Positions 35,956 to 48,933 are shown, counted from the first letter of the stretch. The stretch: 64,000 bases of DNA from Penicillium oxalicum (GCF_001723175.1 NC_064654.1:3746001-3810000), one strand, 5' to 3'. Numbers and translations: made by a program. Notes: generated from the letters alone by a model not told the origin.

Positions 35956-37294
35956 GCGATGGCGTTGTGCGTTGTTTGAGTTTCTAAATGCCCTGATCAC
36001 TTTTCATCTGTTTTTTTTTTTTTTTTCCCTTTCTTGTTTACCCTTGACCCATCGATGTCGTCGGATACTTGACAGATTGGCCGTACCGAGTGAGATCCAA
36101 TGTGCCTGGTTTATCATTATGTATCATACTTCATTCATCTTCCATATGTCAATATCTTCCAGCGTACTCCCCGCCATGATTTCCGTCCGTCAGAAGGTTC
36201 CCCCCTTGCCGAATTCGATAGCTCGTGTTTATTGGAATCTTGTCTTTATTGAAAACTGCATTTCCTTCACGCGGGGATCAGTGAGCCAAAAGTGATCGTT
36301 GGTCTGCTACTGTGCATATCACCAGGGAATCACTCCCCGTTCCTGGATCGCGCTTTGCGCATTCATACCCAGCACTCACGGCAACCTCCCTCAAGACTCC
36401 AGGGTCTTCCTCCACCAGATGGACTGTTCCTCGACTTGGAGCCATTGACTGGAAAACCTCATGGCAATACCCCGAAGAGGTTTGGCAGGTAAGACGGAAT
36501 TTCCCATCCAGTAAACGGGCATCCGGCATGAATCTTACTCTAGCAAACCTCCTGTCAGCTACGCTTTTCGTCAAGGACACCTGCGGAAGTTCGGCGTCCA
36601 CAGGCGGCCGAAGCTTGGTCAGCAGTGCGGTCAACCTGGTTGTCATCAATGAATGGTTACCAATCTGTTGAGACGGTTCGTCTTCTCTGGCCGCTGTCCG
36701 TCTGCACTGGAACCATGACGGAAGTCCAGGGAACAACAGAGAGCAGCGCGGAATCGGGAAGAACCTCGGATCCTGCAGGGGTCCACGGCACATTACTCAG
36801 CATGTTTGATTGGCCTTCTGAGTGGGTACCAGGTACCTGGTGCGGGGGCCGCTGGTGGCGGTGGGGGAGACATGGAAGCTTGGGATGCCCACGTACTCTG
36901 ATGTACCCATGTACCCGCGGTCCCTGAGATATGAGGTCCAAGTTCATTGGAGCCCATTACAGGAAGTCAGATACGGGATCGGCACTCGGTGTTCATTGCT
37001 CACCCATCTGCCTCAAGGCTGTGTCTGATCTGTTGGGCCCTGCTCTTTCTGAGAATTGAGTCGATGGTGTGGCACGGCGTCTCAGCCCGATCGTCCTCAC
37101 CGACACACAAGGCCCGCCTCGATCGACCCCACCGAGGGGAGAGGCCTGGGGACCCAGTAGGTATTTAAAGAGGTCGCATTGCCCTCCGTTTCCCAAGACC
37201 ATCACTATCAACTTCTTACGCCGACCTCGACATTCTCCAAGTCGTCATCCACGCCCTCCACCCTCAATTCAAAACACCCTCCACCAGTCCCATC
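35956..37294. other. Spacer before the DUF1993 gene
   Basis: Regulator 3' flank (T run at 36011-36027) and DUF1993 promoter, with a TATTTAAA box at 37162-37169. A - strand ORF at 36278-36793 (171 codons) has no motif. No gene supported. Confidence 0.5.
37162..37169 (+). promoter_or_regulatory. TATA-like box of the DUF1993 gene
   Basis: TATTTAAA about 126 bp upstream of the ATG at 37295, followed by a CT-rich leader ending CATC before the ATG. Confidence 0.45.
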
Positions 37295-37807
37295 ATGTCT
37301 ACCCCTCTCTACGACTACAGTGTTCCCACCTTCATCAAGGGATTGAAGGCGCTGTCCAACATCTTGCAAAAGGCTGCGGACTTTGCTCAGGAGAAGGGCA
37401 TCGCTGTCGACGAGGTGGTTGGCTGGAAGCTCGCCGAGGACATGTTGCCTGTCTCTTTCCAGGTGCAGACCGCCAGCAACGTGGCGAAGAACTCTCTGCC
37501 TCGCATCGCCGGCTACGAGGAAAACCCTATTGAAGACAACGAGAAGACCGTGGCCGAGTTGCAGGCTCGCATCGCCAAGACCATTGAAATGCTCGAGAAG
37601 GCCGAGGCCAGCCAGTTCGCCGGCAAGGAGAAGAACGAGGTCAAGATCCAGGCTGGCCCCAAGCTGCTCGAATTCGAGGCCCAGTCGTACCTCACCAACT
37701 TCGCCTTGCCCAACTTTTACTTCCACCTCACTACCGCCTATGCCATTTTCCGATCTAAGGGTGTTCAGCTTGGCAAGTTCGACTACTTGGTGCCTTTCAT
37801 TCAATAA
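37295..37807 (+). CDS. DUF1993 family protein
   Basis: A single exon of 170 aa. The sequence STPLYDYSVPTFIKGLKAL at the N-terminus, EDMLPVSFQVQTASNVAKNS in the middle, and FALPNFYFHLTTAYAIFRSKG...GKFDYL near the end are the family's conserved blocks. It is predicted to be helical, cytosolic, and without signal peptide. The fold resembles the DinB/YfiT four-helix bundle; a biochemical role is not established. The strong Kozak context and codon choice suggest good expression. Confidence 0.92.
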   Translation: MSTPLYDYSVPTFIKGLKALSNILQKAADFAQEKGIAVDEVVGWKLAEDMLPVSFQVQTASNVAKNSLPRIAGYEENPIEDNEKTVAELQARIAKTIEMLEKAEASQFAGKEKNEVKIQAGPKLLEFEAQSYLTNFALPNFYFHLTTAYAIFRSKGVQLGKFDYLVPFIQ

Positions 37808-38880
37808 TCGGTGTGACCGAGATCTATCACGCATAGCCTTGCCAAGGGGGCTGGAAGTCTTTCGGATCAAACCACACAATGCAATCGGCTCTGCCCGAGT
37901 TCTTTCTTCTCTGTACATAGTTTCTTTGATGAACACAGCCCAAGAGTTGTCCAAAAAGCAAGGCCAGCGATGACTTATCTCATCCCCTCATCCGTTCCCT
38001 TTTATCGAGCAAAGAATATCGCATGTGTCCCTGCATCTGTACAGCTATTATACCCATCTTTTTTTTTGTCTATATTTAGGTTCCCCTAGATGGTGTAGAA
38101 GCGCTTGAAGACGGCGAAGGATTCCTGGGGATTCATTGTATTGACCAAATTTATGAGCCTCCCAGTGCTTACTACGAAGGAGTGCTACATCAAGGAAGTC
38201 CTCACTTTTGAGGGTCTGAATGCTCATATCCATGTGTCCATGCATATCTCATTTCCGCTGATTTAAATCCAGTAGACACTGCCGACTTACGCCGAATTCA
38301 TTCAGGGTAGACGGAGTTCCACGGGGTCGGCACCCCCACATGTCTTGTATATCCAACGCGAAGATTAACGGTTCTCGTGGCGCCCAGATGGAAACCACAC
38401 CGATTGGATGGCGTGTTCACCTATCTATTCTATTTGGTAAGTTAGTACCTGCAGAGTCGGCATGCGATAAGCACGCAGATCTGCATGGGAGGGAAGAAGT
38501 TGCCTTGATTGGCGGTGGCTGCATGTCTAGGCACCCTCATCAAATTCTCGTCGGAAGTGGTGGGTGACCTCATAGTCTCACCCAGGACGACCTGCATCTC
38601 CGTGAAATTCCCCTTTAATGCGCATCGAAAAAAGAGCTTGGCACGAAATTGAGGTGACGGCCCCCGCACGGTTTCTACCAGTGCCATAATCTTTTCGCCA
38701 TCTTTGGAACGGGCGAGTGGTTCGAGCTGCCTGACTCTCCTTGATTGACTACCCGCGTCGCCGCGACAGGGTTAAAAGGTACTGCGTTGGACATGCCGGT
38801 TTTTCCAGCTTTCTCTTTCAACTGACCAAGGTAGCTTTTCAAACGCTAGTTGACGATTCACCGAAAACGAACATCACGCC
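37808..38880. other. Spacer before guanine deaminase
   Basis: DUF1993 3' flank and deaminase promoter. No gene seen. Confidence 0.55.
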
Positions 38881-40272
38881 ATGGATGACTTAAACCAAAC
38901 CTCATCGCCTGCGTCAGGTCTGCCCCTGGCCTTCCATGGGACTGCAATCCATTCTCGCAGCCTCACAGAACTGGAAATTCTCGAAAAGTGCCTGATTCTG
39001 GTGGATGAGTCGGGAACGATCCAAGCCCTAGAGCGAAATGTCGAGGACAGCCAAATCTATGGGATCCTCGCGGATCATGGTTATGCGCCCGAGGTCTTCC
39101 CCGTGAAGCGCCTGCGTCGGGGTCAGTTCCTCTGCCCCGGCTTTGTCGATACGCACAACCACGCGCCTCAATGGACGCAACGCGGCGTGGGCCGCGGCCA
39201 ATCTCTCATCGACTGGTTAAATCAAGTCACTTTCGCCCACGAGGCAAAATTTGCCGACGTAGAGTATGCTCGCCGTACGTATGCTGCCTGCGTCGACGGG
39301 TTTCTGCAGCAAGGTATTACCACCGCATCGTACTACGGATCTCACCACGGCGAGGCGACGAGGATTCTGGTCGACACCTGTTACGAGAAGGGCCAGCGTG
39401 CTCTGGTCGGCAAATGTAACATGAATCGTAATGCGCCCGACTGGTACCGGGATGCTTCAATCGACGACTCGTTGGACGCGACACGCGCGTTCATTCAATA
39501 CGTCCACAATCGGGACCCTGAAAGCAGACTGGTGAGACCAGTCATTACCCCCCGTTTCGCCATTTCATGCGATGCCGAGCTGCTGTCGGGACTGGGCTCC
39601 ATCGCCCGCGAGAATCCCAAAGTGCCAATTCAGACCCACTTCAACGAGGAAGAGCAAGAGATCACCTTTACGCGAGAACTGTTTCCCCAGTTCAGCACCG
39701 AAGCCGAGCTCTATGGTCATTATGGATTACTCAATGACCAAACTATCTTGGCGCATTGCATCTATCTTCAAGAAAAAGAAATGGACCTACTTCGCCAGGT
39801 TCGTTGCGGTGTCGCCCATTGTCCCATCGCCAACACGACCATGCGAGACTTTATGATCGCTCCCATCCGAGAATACCTACGACAAGGCATTAAGGTTGGT
39901 CTCGGAACAGACAGTGGTGGTGGGCATTCCTCGTCCATGCTGGAAGCGATGAAGCAAGCATTCGTGGTATCTCTTGCTCAAAAGACGCGCACAAATGGTC
40001 GAGACCAACCCTTAACCCTCGCGGAGGGCTTCTACCTGGCGACGCACGGAGGTGCACAGGTCTGTGGTTTAGGAGAGAAGATTGGCAATTTCGACAAGGG
40101 TAAAGAATTCGATGCTCTGGAGGTGCACATGGTTGATCTGGCCGTTCGGGGGGTCAACTCACCTATTGAAGACGGCGATTCGGCATTTACAATTTTCGAG
40201 AAATTCCTAATGACGGGTGATGATCGCAACATTGTGAAAGTGTTTGTCCGAGGACGCTCGGTCAAGGTGTGA
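38881..40272 (+). CDS. Guanine deaminase
   Basis: An intron-less 463-aa amidohydrolase of the guanine deaminase family. Zinc ligands are in place: His92/His94 in PGFVDTHNHAPQ, a His in IQTHFNEE, a His in LAHCIYL, and the Asp in GTDSGGGHS. Substrate-site blocks RGVGRGQSLIDWL and APIREYLRQGIKVGLGTD agree with the family. It converts guanine to xanthine plus ammonia in the cytosol, feeding purine nitrogen into the xanthine-uric acid route. It ends 145 bp from the convergent OPT transporter stop, so the two do not share a promoter. Confidence 0.93.
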   Translation: MDDLNQTSSPASGLPLAFHGTAIHSRSLTELEILEKCLILVDESGTIQALERNVEDSQIYGILADHGYAPEVFPVKRLRRGQFLCPGFVDTHNHAPQWTQRGVGRGQSLIDWLNQVTFAHEAKFADVEYARRTYAACVDGFLQQGITTASYYGSHHGEATRILVDTCYEKGQRALVGKCNMNRNAPDWYRDASIDDSLDATRAFIQYVHNRDPESRLVRPVITPRFAISCDAELLSGLGSIARENPKVPIQTHFNEEEQEITFTRELFPQFSTEAELYGHYGLLNDQTILAHCIYLQEKEMDLLRQVRCGVAHCPIANTTMRDFMIAPIREYLRQGIKVGLGTDSGGGHSSSMLEAMKQAFVVSLAQKTRTNGRDQPLTLAEGFYLATHGGAQVCGLGEKIGNFDKGKEFDALEVHMVDLAVRGVNSPIEDGDSAFTIFEKFLMTGDDRNIVKVFVRGRSVKV

Positions 40273-40416
40273 GTGTGCGGGCCATCTCGAGACGAGCGTC
40301 GGGGACTGTTTCTGTGCAATGGCCCTGCTAGCTTCTTTAAATGGCAAAGAGTGACAGTACTGATGAATATAAGAAATTGGAATTTTGTGCACGATCATGC
40401 GATCATTGAAATATGT

Positions 40417-43400
40417 TCAGCTCCATGTCCCTCGCTCGGGCCCAAAGTAGCCTCGACCAGGTAGGTTTTTATACGGCGTGCCTTGGCCATCAGCAGTTAG
40501 TGTGTATACAACGTTGCCCCACCATTTGAGCGGCCCGGCGGGCAATGTGATGCAAAAAAAGATGACGACCGTGGAGACGGCGACACCACAGTCTAGTGCA
40601 GCGGACAAGACATAATCTAATAACAGGTGAGTACTCTTGTCCATGAAGGCTATCTCAGAACTTCCTCTTTGCTGTCCCCATTCAGCCGTATCTTTCGGTG
40701 GATACATACTATATTTTGACCACCAAGCTGGCTTACGATGACGGATCAGTCCGTTAAAAATCACGTTGGTTGCCCACCAAGAGGAGAAGTTTACTCCAGT
40801 CGCAGGAGGAACCAGGCTCATGGCACCCAAGGCAACTGGCCAAGACACGTAATTGACTCTTGTCCACCGCCGACCCAAGAGATACGTGGCGATCACCAGC
40901 GCAGGCCCGACAAGAAAGAACCATAAGAGTTTCCCGTAAATTTGACCAGGAGAAAATAGTCGACCCGGCCCAATCGCACCTGGAGAAAAATGTCAGCCCC
41001 AGGCCGATCACAGCAAGCGATGCGCTACCTGCTCAAGGTTACCGGAGAGCTTACCCCAGATCAACGACGATGAATACGTAACACGACCGTGCGGACAAGT
41101 AAAGTTCCCGTCTGCATCAGGAGTGCAAACCTCGTCAAAGGTTGTTATCATGAATACAGTCACACCGCACTGGACGATGGCCCCCAGGAGAGCCGCAATG
41201 CCTTGGGCAGCGAAGACAGTGCGGGGGGAAATATGCATGTAATGCGAGAGCTTCATGTCAGCCACAAACCTGGAGAATAGTCAGCAAGTACGGTAGAGAG
41301 AACGTGGTCGTGATTTCCATATGACATACTCCAGCCCTTGTTGAATGGCAACGTAGCCGTAAAACTTGAAGATCATATTGGCCATTGGCTTGCCACGAAT
41401 CGCATATCCTCCGATGAACTCCGAGAGCAAATTGAGCTGATTGCTACTGATATTGGTCAATGCCTTGATGACTCCCACTGGAATGAAATAAATGGTGGGC
41501 AAAACAAATCCCACAAACACAGCCCAGATGGGAAGTTCCGTGCGCCACACTTCATTCGTTACCACACTCAGCACAAACATCACCAGGGTGACGGCGCCGA
41601 ACCACCACCAGGGGACCCCATGATAGGATGACATGATGCGGGCGTGAACGTCACGTTTATTCGTGCCCTTCCATTGCTGCCAGAGATCCCGACCGTGGTA
41701 GAGTCCAATGTGAACGAAAATCCCTGTGAGATTCGCAAATGCAACCCCAAAGGTCATGGCGTACCCAACGGGCAAGAACAACGGCGAGTAGGCCTCGTAA
41801 GCTTTTTGATTGACCGAGCCGTCCGCATCCATGATTCGGGATGTGTTGTACGCATGGCCCGTATTGTCAAAGGTATTGGAGTTGAGAATGGGCAAATGAG
41901 CCGAATACCATGTGTTGGTGTAGTACAAAATGGGACAAATCAGCCAGTAGAAGAGAGCAAAGGAGCCCATGACATTTAACCCTGCCCAGAATGGCACCAG
42001 CAGCGGGCTCTGATTGGCGTAGACTATCTGCGCCCAGTCGAAGGTCAGGACGGACATACCCAGACCGGTGACCTGACCGAACAACTGATTGACCACCACG
42101 CTGGATGGAACGATCCAGCAGATGAAGCTAAACGTGCTGAGACCGGTGAACAGGTATCCCGGCGCGAAGTACCACAAGGCACCGCCCACGAATACGACTA
42201 GAAAAAAGCGAAGGCGGGTGATGCGCCAGCCGTCCGCCAGGACATTTTCCTGCGAGTGCAACGTGGTGAGTAAGGCCGCATTGGAGAGCACTCGAGGCCA
42301 GATCATCGAGGCCGGTGTGACCAGCCAACGGGCAGCCAGTCCCGCCAGTCCAAACCCGAATAGCTGGGTCGTCACACAGAGAAGGATTTCAAATCCACCA
42401 TCGGAGGGCATGTCATAAAACTTGACCGCCGCCTCGATGACCTGCGTCGCAGCCGCAGAACCAAAGGACACATTGGCCATGATAGTGATGAGGGCATGCT
42501 CTTTCACATTAAAGTGTCGATCAGGATTCAGAATACCGACGGGCATCCATCGGGCCCATGCGCAACCCACTGGAAAGGCGAGCAACTGGGCAACCAATGA
42601 GTTAATCGACACACTTGGCTGGCGGAGACTGAAGAATTGATTCAATCCGGAGCCAACCTGGAAACCTGAGTCAACTCATGAAGACCCCAAAGAACTTTCA
42701 AGTCAACTACAATTTCGAGGCCACACTCACTATCGTAAAGAACAATCCAATGACCCACATCCGAATTGTGTTCACTGGCACAGAAGCATCATCTTCGGGC
42801 CGAACGACCGCTCGGACCTCCGGGAAAGGCGAGTCATCGGCGTCGTAGGATAGGACGCGCTCGGCGTCGTGGTCGCGCAAGACAGCGATCTCGTCCTCGC
42901 ACTCTAGATCCTTGTTCAGGCGTGGGCCCTGGAGTCACGCGAACGATAAGCCAAGTGCCATAAGATGAAGCCTCAGGATACGGAGAAGATCATTTGTCAC
43001 TTGGGCGCCCAAAGCCCAAGGTCTGCCCAGCCCCGACCGTCGAGAATAAGATCAGAGACGCGCATAGGACTGGAAAGAAGCTGCGACGGACTCCAGTCAT
43101 CGTGACAGAGTGTGGAGCCAGCAACCCATGAGCAACAAAGCTTAACGAGAGGGATCAGCACCGATCAAACATCAGGCCGACACTCCCGTTACAGGCTCTG
43201 CCCCACCAGCCCAGGGTTAGGACTAGCATCTCTGCCATGTGGTTGACAATCATCATGCATCACTTCACAGTGGGAACAAGGAATCCATGTGGTCCACAGG
43301 GGCAGGGCGGAGGTTTGTGGCTCCAACAGGATTCCCTCTCATGGAGGACAGACGTGCAAGTGTGAGACGTGTGCTGGCTGATCGCCCCGTGCCGTCCAGG

Positions 43401-43586
43401 CAGCCGGGATTTACGAAAAGACCATGCACAAGGAGGTGACTCAACCGGGAGGCACCACAGACATACCTGTATAGGAGAGGCCAAACCCACTGGTTTGTCT
43501 TCGAGGGACGATGCAAGGATCCGAGATCCGCGACCGGTCTCCTGCTGCGACGCATCCCTTTGAACGTCCTCTGCAGCCCACTGCAT
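40417..43586 (-). CDS. Oligopeptide transporter, OPT family (PT clade)
   Basis: Well-supported exons: 42731-42928, 41330-42657, 41055-41269, 40710-40979, 40417-40616. The protein has about 14 hydrophobic segments and the PT-clade landmarks DDSPFPEVRAVV, SVPVNTIRMW, HYMHISPRTVFAAQ (KIPPR-like) and SGVNFSSWWATNVIFN-type C-terminal sequence. The block starting GPRLNKDLECEDEIAVL needs an upstream first exon. A phase-compatible candidate is 43467-43586 (MQWAAEDVQRD...PIQ followed by GTATGT), which would give 776 aa, a normal family length, but leaves a 538-nt intron, so the N-terminus is uncertain. OPT proteins are proton-coupled plasma-membrane importers of tetra/pentapeptides or glutathione. Confidence 0.87.
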
Positions 43587-44999
43587 TCCGCGCTTGAGTC
43601 AGACGAACCGCGCGAATCCAGTTATCCAGGGCACCGCCGCGTCAGTCGTGTTTGTGCGGGCCAAGCCGATCGCAGCCAACTTCGGTCCAACCACTGCTGT
43701 CGATCGCATCAACCCGTGGAGAAGGGTCGGAGGGGCTCGAGATTGACAGCAGACCAAAAACGGGAAGTTGTAGCAAGATGAGACCGTGCGATCAAACGGT
43801 CTGTCGGCATTTCCCGCACCCGGAGCGACAAAAGTGGAGAAGAGGTAGAAAGGAGCTGCAACGGCTTAGCCCTCTTCCGGCACTCAGTCCAGCACCTGCG
43901 GAATCTCTAGTTGCGAAGGACTTGGTAACCGCCAGGCGAGTAGATGAATCAGGCTCGCCATTCCACTGAGCGCATGCCTTGACGGGGTGCTTTTGCTCTC
44001 GATTCACTCTTTGACGATCGCCAGGGTTCTACCTACCCTCTTGCCTGACTTCATTGGGGTTCGCTTCAGCGGTCTGGACCCCTTCTGCAATTGATGTGGG
44101 CAACATACTTTGTCACAGCTAATTGATCCATCCCTCAATTCAGAGCATGTCCCTATGCTGAGGCTTCATGGAACAGACGAAAAAGCCCGGTGCAAGATGA
44201 ATGGTTCTCGTCGGGTCGACTAGCTGCTTGGAGAGGTTTGAAACAGAGTAAAGGGGACTCGGTGGAATCAATTGAACCGACAAAATTGACAGGGTGTGCA
44301 ATCCCCCTATCTTGTCTTGATTAAGTGACCAGTGGGTGGGCGTTCAGACAGGCCACTACGAACTGCCTACAACCAGATGGGCCAAATTATCGAAGCATTT
44401 CCCGAAAATGGGAATTTTTGAGGCTGAATGAATCCGAAAACTTATTTGACCGGGTGGCCACCTATGGCTCCAACCCATCGATATCCCGTCCGGGCTCCCA
44501 TTCGCTTCCTCGAAATTGACTTCCTAGACGCATTCTATCATATGAGTGACCTTGCGGTACGTATGGCAACAAGAAGGCCGGCTATGGCAGCGTCGGTACT
44601 TATCAAGACGCCAAATCTACGTTGCTCGCGGTCTCTGCCACATCGTGCCGAAAGGATTGACGAATCGAGTGGTTGTCGATGAACGATGTCTCGTGATTTA
44701 GACGAGACATTTTATGCCTGAGGTGCAAGGCAAAAACACCGTGGGTAGAAAATCCCAACATTGAAAGGGCTAGGCGTCCTTATCGATAAGCCCTTCTTGC
44801 CGGACGGTCACATGCCATTTCCCTATCGATAACGGGTGCTCTGATCAGCCCGCGCCGTGCCCCCCACACCAACAGAAAGTACAGACAGCGCAGACATGCT
44901 TGGCTCAGAGAGTGTTCAACTTGCTGCCTAGACATGAGACGTGTGAACTTTTGGCATATCCGTGACTCATGAAGCATCGTCCAGCTTGACGCATCGACC
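43587..44999. other. Gene-free spacer
   Basis: Upstream region of both the OPT (-) and IQ (+) genes. No ORF with motif. Nothing else seen. Confidence 0.5.
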
Positions 45000-46713
45000 A
45001 TGATGACAAGCACGACGTCGGCGCCTTTACGGCCACACGGCTCGCCAGACTTGCAACACGAAGCCCTAGCTGACGTCACGCCCCCATTGCAACCAGAGGA
45101 ACAGGCAGCACGGATAATTCAGGTACGATATGATCATACAACTCTGCAAGGGGCATATCCAAGCCTCGTATGACCCAGTACTAACTGACTGGTGTGATTG
45201 TTAGAGAATTTATCGTGGTCACCGAACGCGTCGGGAATTGAGTGGATGTGGGATTGCTGCCTCATCTAGGTGCCTTCATGTACGACCGGATAACCTTTCA
45301 TCTCGAGAGGCTGAAGCCGCCCTTTTTACTCCAACGAATGATGCTGAATGAAAAATGCCTCTAGACAATCGATTTCCCTCGTCAGCCTCGTGCAGAAAAT
45401 GCGGCCCATTCGGAAGCCAGCTCCGACGAAGATTTGGAGGATATGGTCGTAGACGAGTCTGGCGAGGATCCCGAGGATCGCGACGGTACCAACAGTGTCG
45501 CACGCAAAAATTGGCAGCGGGCCGTAAATGTTGCAATACAAGCGACCGGAAATCGAGACTCTCCTGTTGAGCGCATAGCAAATGATATGCCCGGCCGCCC
45601 AGGGCCTGGTGCTTCGGTCTGCCCACCCAAAATGATGGGACTCGAATATTTTCTGGAGATGGTCGATTCAAAACATCGCCATGGGAGTAATCTCCGAGCC
45701 TACCATGCTGCATGGAAGGAGAGTCCCTCCAAGGAGAATTTCTTTCACTGGCTGGACTACGGAGCGGGCAAGGACGTGGAGCTTCCACAGTGCAGCCGGC
45801 AGCAGCTAGAGAAGGACCAAGTTCGTTACTTGACCTCTAGCGAACGATTCAACTACCTGGTCAAGATTGACGATGCAGGACTCTTGAGATGGGCGAAAAA
45901 TGATGAGCTTGTGGAAACGGACAGCAAACGGTTCAAGGACACCCTGCACGGAGTGGTTCGAATTGCAGACTGCGCACCGAATGATCTGGAGGAACCTGGC
46001 CAGGCTACCGAAAATTCTGCAGCGTCTGCTCCAGCTTCTGCGGACGTTCCATTGTCTTCTGTTGTGACAAGCAACAAGGAGACCAAAAATCCCAATGTGT
46101 CCACGAAAGAAGATTACGAGCTCGACAAGGCCGTGAAGAATTTCTCACGCATTCGTCCCGCTGTTGTCTACGACCATTTTGCTGGGGGCTTGTCTGTGAA
46201 AAATGGAATGTGGATCTTTGTGAGTTATCAGGGTTGAAGGGGGTCGAATCCACGTCATTAACGATTGCCGTGCGCAGGTAGCGGATACCTCTTTTCGAAT
46301 GTATATCGGAATCAAGGAGCAGGGTGTTTTCCAGCATAGCTCCTTCTTACGTGGAGGGAGAATATCTGCAGCGGGTCTCATTAAGACCAAAAATGGTCAG
46401 ATACGTGGCTTTGCACCTCTGAGGTAAACCCTTTTGATCAAACTCTGCGACACGCAGTCTGACTCTGGACAGTGGCCATTATCGTCCCCATTTGTCCAAT
46501 TTCCGCGCCTTCCACCATTCTCTTCAAGAACGTGGAGCTGACCTATCGCGAGTTTCCATGACCAAGTCATATGCAATTCTAGCCGGTGTCGAAGGATGGA
46601 CCTCGACTAAGCGCAAGGCAAAGAGTGCCAAATGCAAGTTGGATGGGGCAAAGCACAAGCTCCACATGACGCGCTCTCGCGCGGACGATGCCGAGGACGG
46701 CGAGTATCGCTGA
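45000..46713 (+). CDS. IQ calmodulin-binding motif protein, fungal family
   Basis: Proposed exons: 45000-45122, 45205-45279, 45365-46219, 46278-46423, 46473-46713, giving 479 aa. The IQ motif (AARIIQRIYRGHRTRRE, about residues 36-52) is split by intron 1, whose donor falls exactly after IIQ. The rest matches a conserved fungal family: YFLEMVDSKHRHGSNLRAYHAAWKE-type block, NFFHWLDYGAGKDVELP, YLVKIDDAGLLRWAKN, WIF/VADTSFRMYIGIKEQG, SGHYRPHLSNFRAF. Lys-rich C-terminus. IQ motifs bind calmodulin without needing calcium, so a role in calcium signalling or wall/septum control is plausible but inferred. The exon 2/3 junction (Cys-Leu-His to Thr-Ile-Asp) is the least certain; the final three exons are solid. 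Confidence 0.83.
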
Positions 46714-48933
46714 TGAGAACCGACTTTTGTCAGGCCGCTTGCTGAGAAGGTCATCTAAGTTCAAAAAAGAGACGCATGGCTGTTTCTACGGCTCGCTTGT
46801 GCGGCGGAGCAGGTAGTTCGCAAAATCCCGGCAAGACTTGGCTTCAGCGTTCGAATTGACCTCAGGTACGGGATCTAGCCTGTATTTCTGTCTGTTGATA
46901 CCGTAAGCGATTTTTCGTGTCGTTCACGTCGTCCACGCGAGGACAGTAATCAACCCGTGAATCTGATATGGTGACGCCGCACAGACTTAAACACAGACTT
47001 AAAAAGCCCTTTCGGGTAATTGAGAAAACATTCCCGCAATGATGGACTTTCAATACATGTTAGCTTATGATATGTTCCATACCCTCCTCGAATTCCAATT
47101 GTCTCTTTGGCTCTCGCGTTGCTAGCGTACCCTTGAATTTAATTTGCGAGCACACCAAAGGATACCTGGGATCTCAACCTGGTCACGACATGGCTGCATC
47201 TGTAAGGAACAAGGAACTATTTTAAAGTCTTGGTTTGAATTCTTCAGTACTTTAACCCCTGGGAACTTCATTTGTTTCACCAGGAGGTGTGTTAGAGCCT
47301 TCGTATTTCGTTTCAATTTATAAGATCGATCTTTTCAAGCCTCTGTTTGTCGAAAGCGACATGGAAGCGAGAAGTTTCGCTGGATGCTGGACACTTCAGT
47401 GGCTATCCATTGAACGACCATGGTTGACATGAAATCTAGGCATGGTTGATGTGCAACGTACGCGGTCCATTCATTTTCAAAACTGGCAGAAACCCGACCT
47501 GACAGATTTTCCCAAGTAGATGATGGGAGCGCAGCTTCTTTGCAATCTACTTTGAGAAATTCCATACCGTACCTATGAGTGTATCTAATTTAATTGGGGG
47601 ATATGCGTAGGTATCATTTGTGCACTGGAATGGCAAGGGCATGTCAAATTCAAGGCGATTTATGGCTGGACTGCGATGATATCTGAGCTCTTCGACCTGG
47701 TAAGCAGCCCCAAACGGCCTGTTAAATTACAATGGACTCGGCGAGAAAGATCCCTAGCGCATCTGCAGACTCTATTTTCTTAAATATAGACCTTCATGAT
47801 CCCGAGAAAGTAAGCAGAAATTGTTTGACTTGTGTGCGTATTTTCTACTTTAACAATCCTATCTTTTGACACAGACGTATTGGAAGCCATGAGAAGGCTC
47901 GTCGGACTTGGAAGAAACTATGATCCGAAATCAAGACTAATGATCTGTTAAACTCCCGTGAGCTGCTAATATTTTTTGATTGTTACAAGCTAGTCAGTCA
48001 GTTGCTGTTAGGCTGTTTTAAACGAGTCTTTCGCTAGGCAGCGGAAACGGCTCTATTTTTATTCCAAACCCAACCAAAGTCTTTAGTATGTCTTTTGAAT
48101 TTTCAGTTCTCTGATGTATCTCTCACTGCTATAGTCCTACTTAAGTTTGCTAAATATTTATTCGAAACACTGAAGGAAAAATAAATAAAATTTCCATGCC
48201 TGCCTATAGTTTTTCCCAGCCACTTGACGGTTTAATGGGTGTTTTTCCGCGCCTCTAGCGCGCTCGAAAAATCTCTGTAGGAATCTAAGACGACTTTTTT
48301 GGTGTGAAACATACTGTTCGACAACGCTTTGCTATGGGTCTCTCCTATAACGCTGCAGATTATGCAAATTAACTGGACAGACGTAGGCACCGAACAGTTG
48401 CGTACCCTTAATCAAATTAGAAATGTTGAAACTCGGAAGCTTAAGATCAAAGAATGGGTTCAACTCAAAATGGGTTTGCGCTCATGCTGGCGTGATGGCA
48501 GAGCGCGTGGGGGAAAGACACTTTGAAAATGGTGCCACATGGATGCGGTTCCAAATATTCTGATATCCGAGTCATGAAACTTGAATGCGAAGTCATAGGA
48601 CCCTCTCCCCTGCAACCTGGTTCTATCATGTCACTTCCGCCCCGGTGAGTTGCTTCCCCTGAATCAATCACCGTGAAAGTGTATGTTCAAACGTGAAGGG
48701 TCATTTTTGGTAAGGCGCCTCAAGCGCCCTCTGCTACCTTCCTGCTCCTTTCAACTAGAACAAGGGGTGTAACAGAGTGACCGGCGTGCAAGTACATAGA
48801 GGATGGTAAATTCTGTTAGCCTTTCAATCCTCAAATTAACTGAGTTGCTTACTCCTAGGAAATTTAGGCAATCAATCTAGGAGCAAAGATTGTGATATAA
48901 AACTTTCGATGTTACGGTACGTGCCCGGGCGCA

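Noticed and set aside
35149..36000. Long - strand ORF (283 codons) opposite the regulator
   Set aside because: It is the antisense of the CAA tract and conserved TF exon, giving poly-Leu/Val/Cys low-complexity sequence. The + strand has the real domain.
36278..36793. - strand ORF of 171 codons
   Set aside because: No recognisable domain. The region is the regulator 3' flank and DUF1993 upstream DNA.
42929..43136. Short signal-like peptide ORF (MTGVRRSFFPVLCASLILF...) on the - strand as the OPT first exon
   Set aside because: No donor in the phase needed to join the GPRLNKDL exon. The candidate exon at 43467-43586 fits phase, though it too is unproven.
46230..46260. Possible tRNA T-arm-like string (GGGGTCGAATCCACG)
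   Set aside because: No matching acceptor, D or anticodon stems around it. It lies in an intron of the IQ gene.
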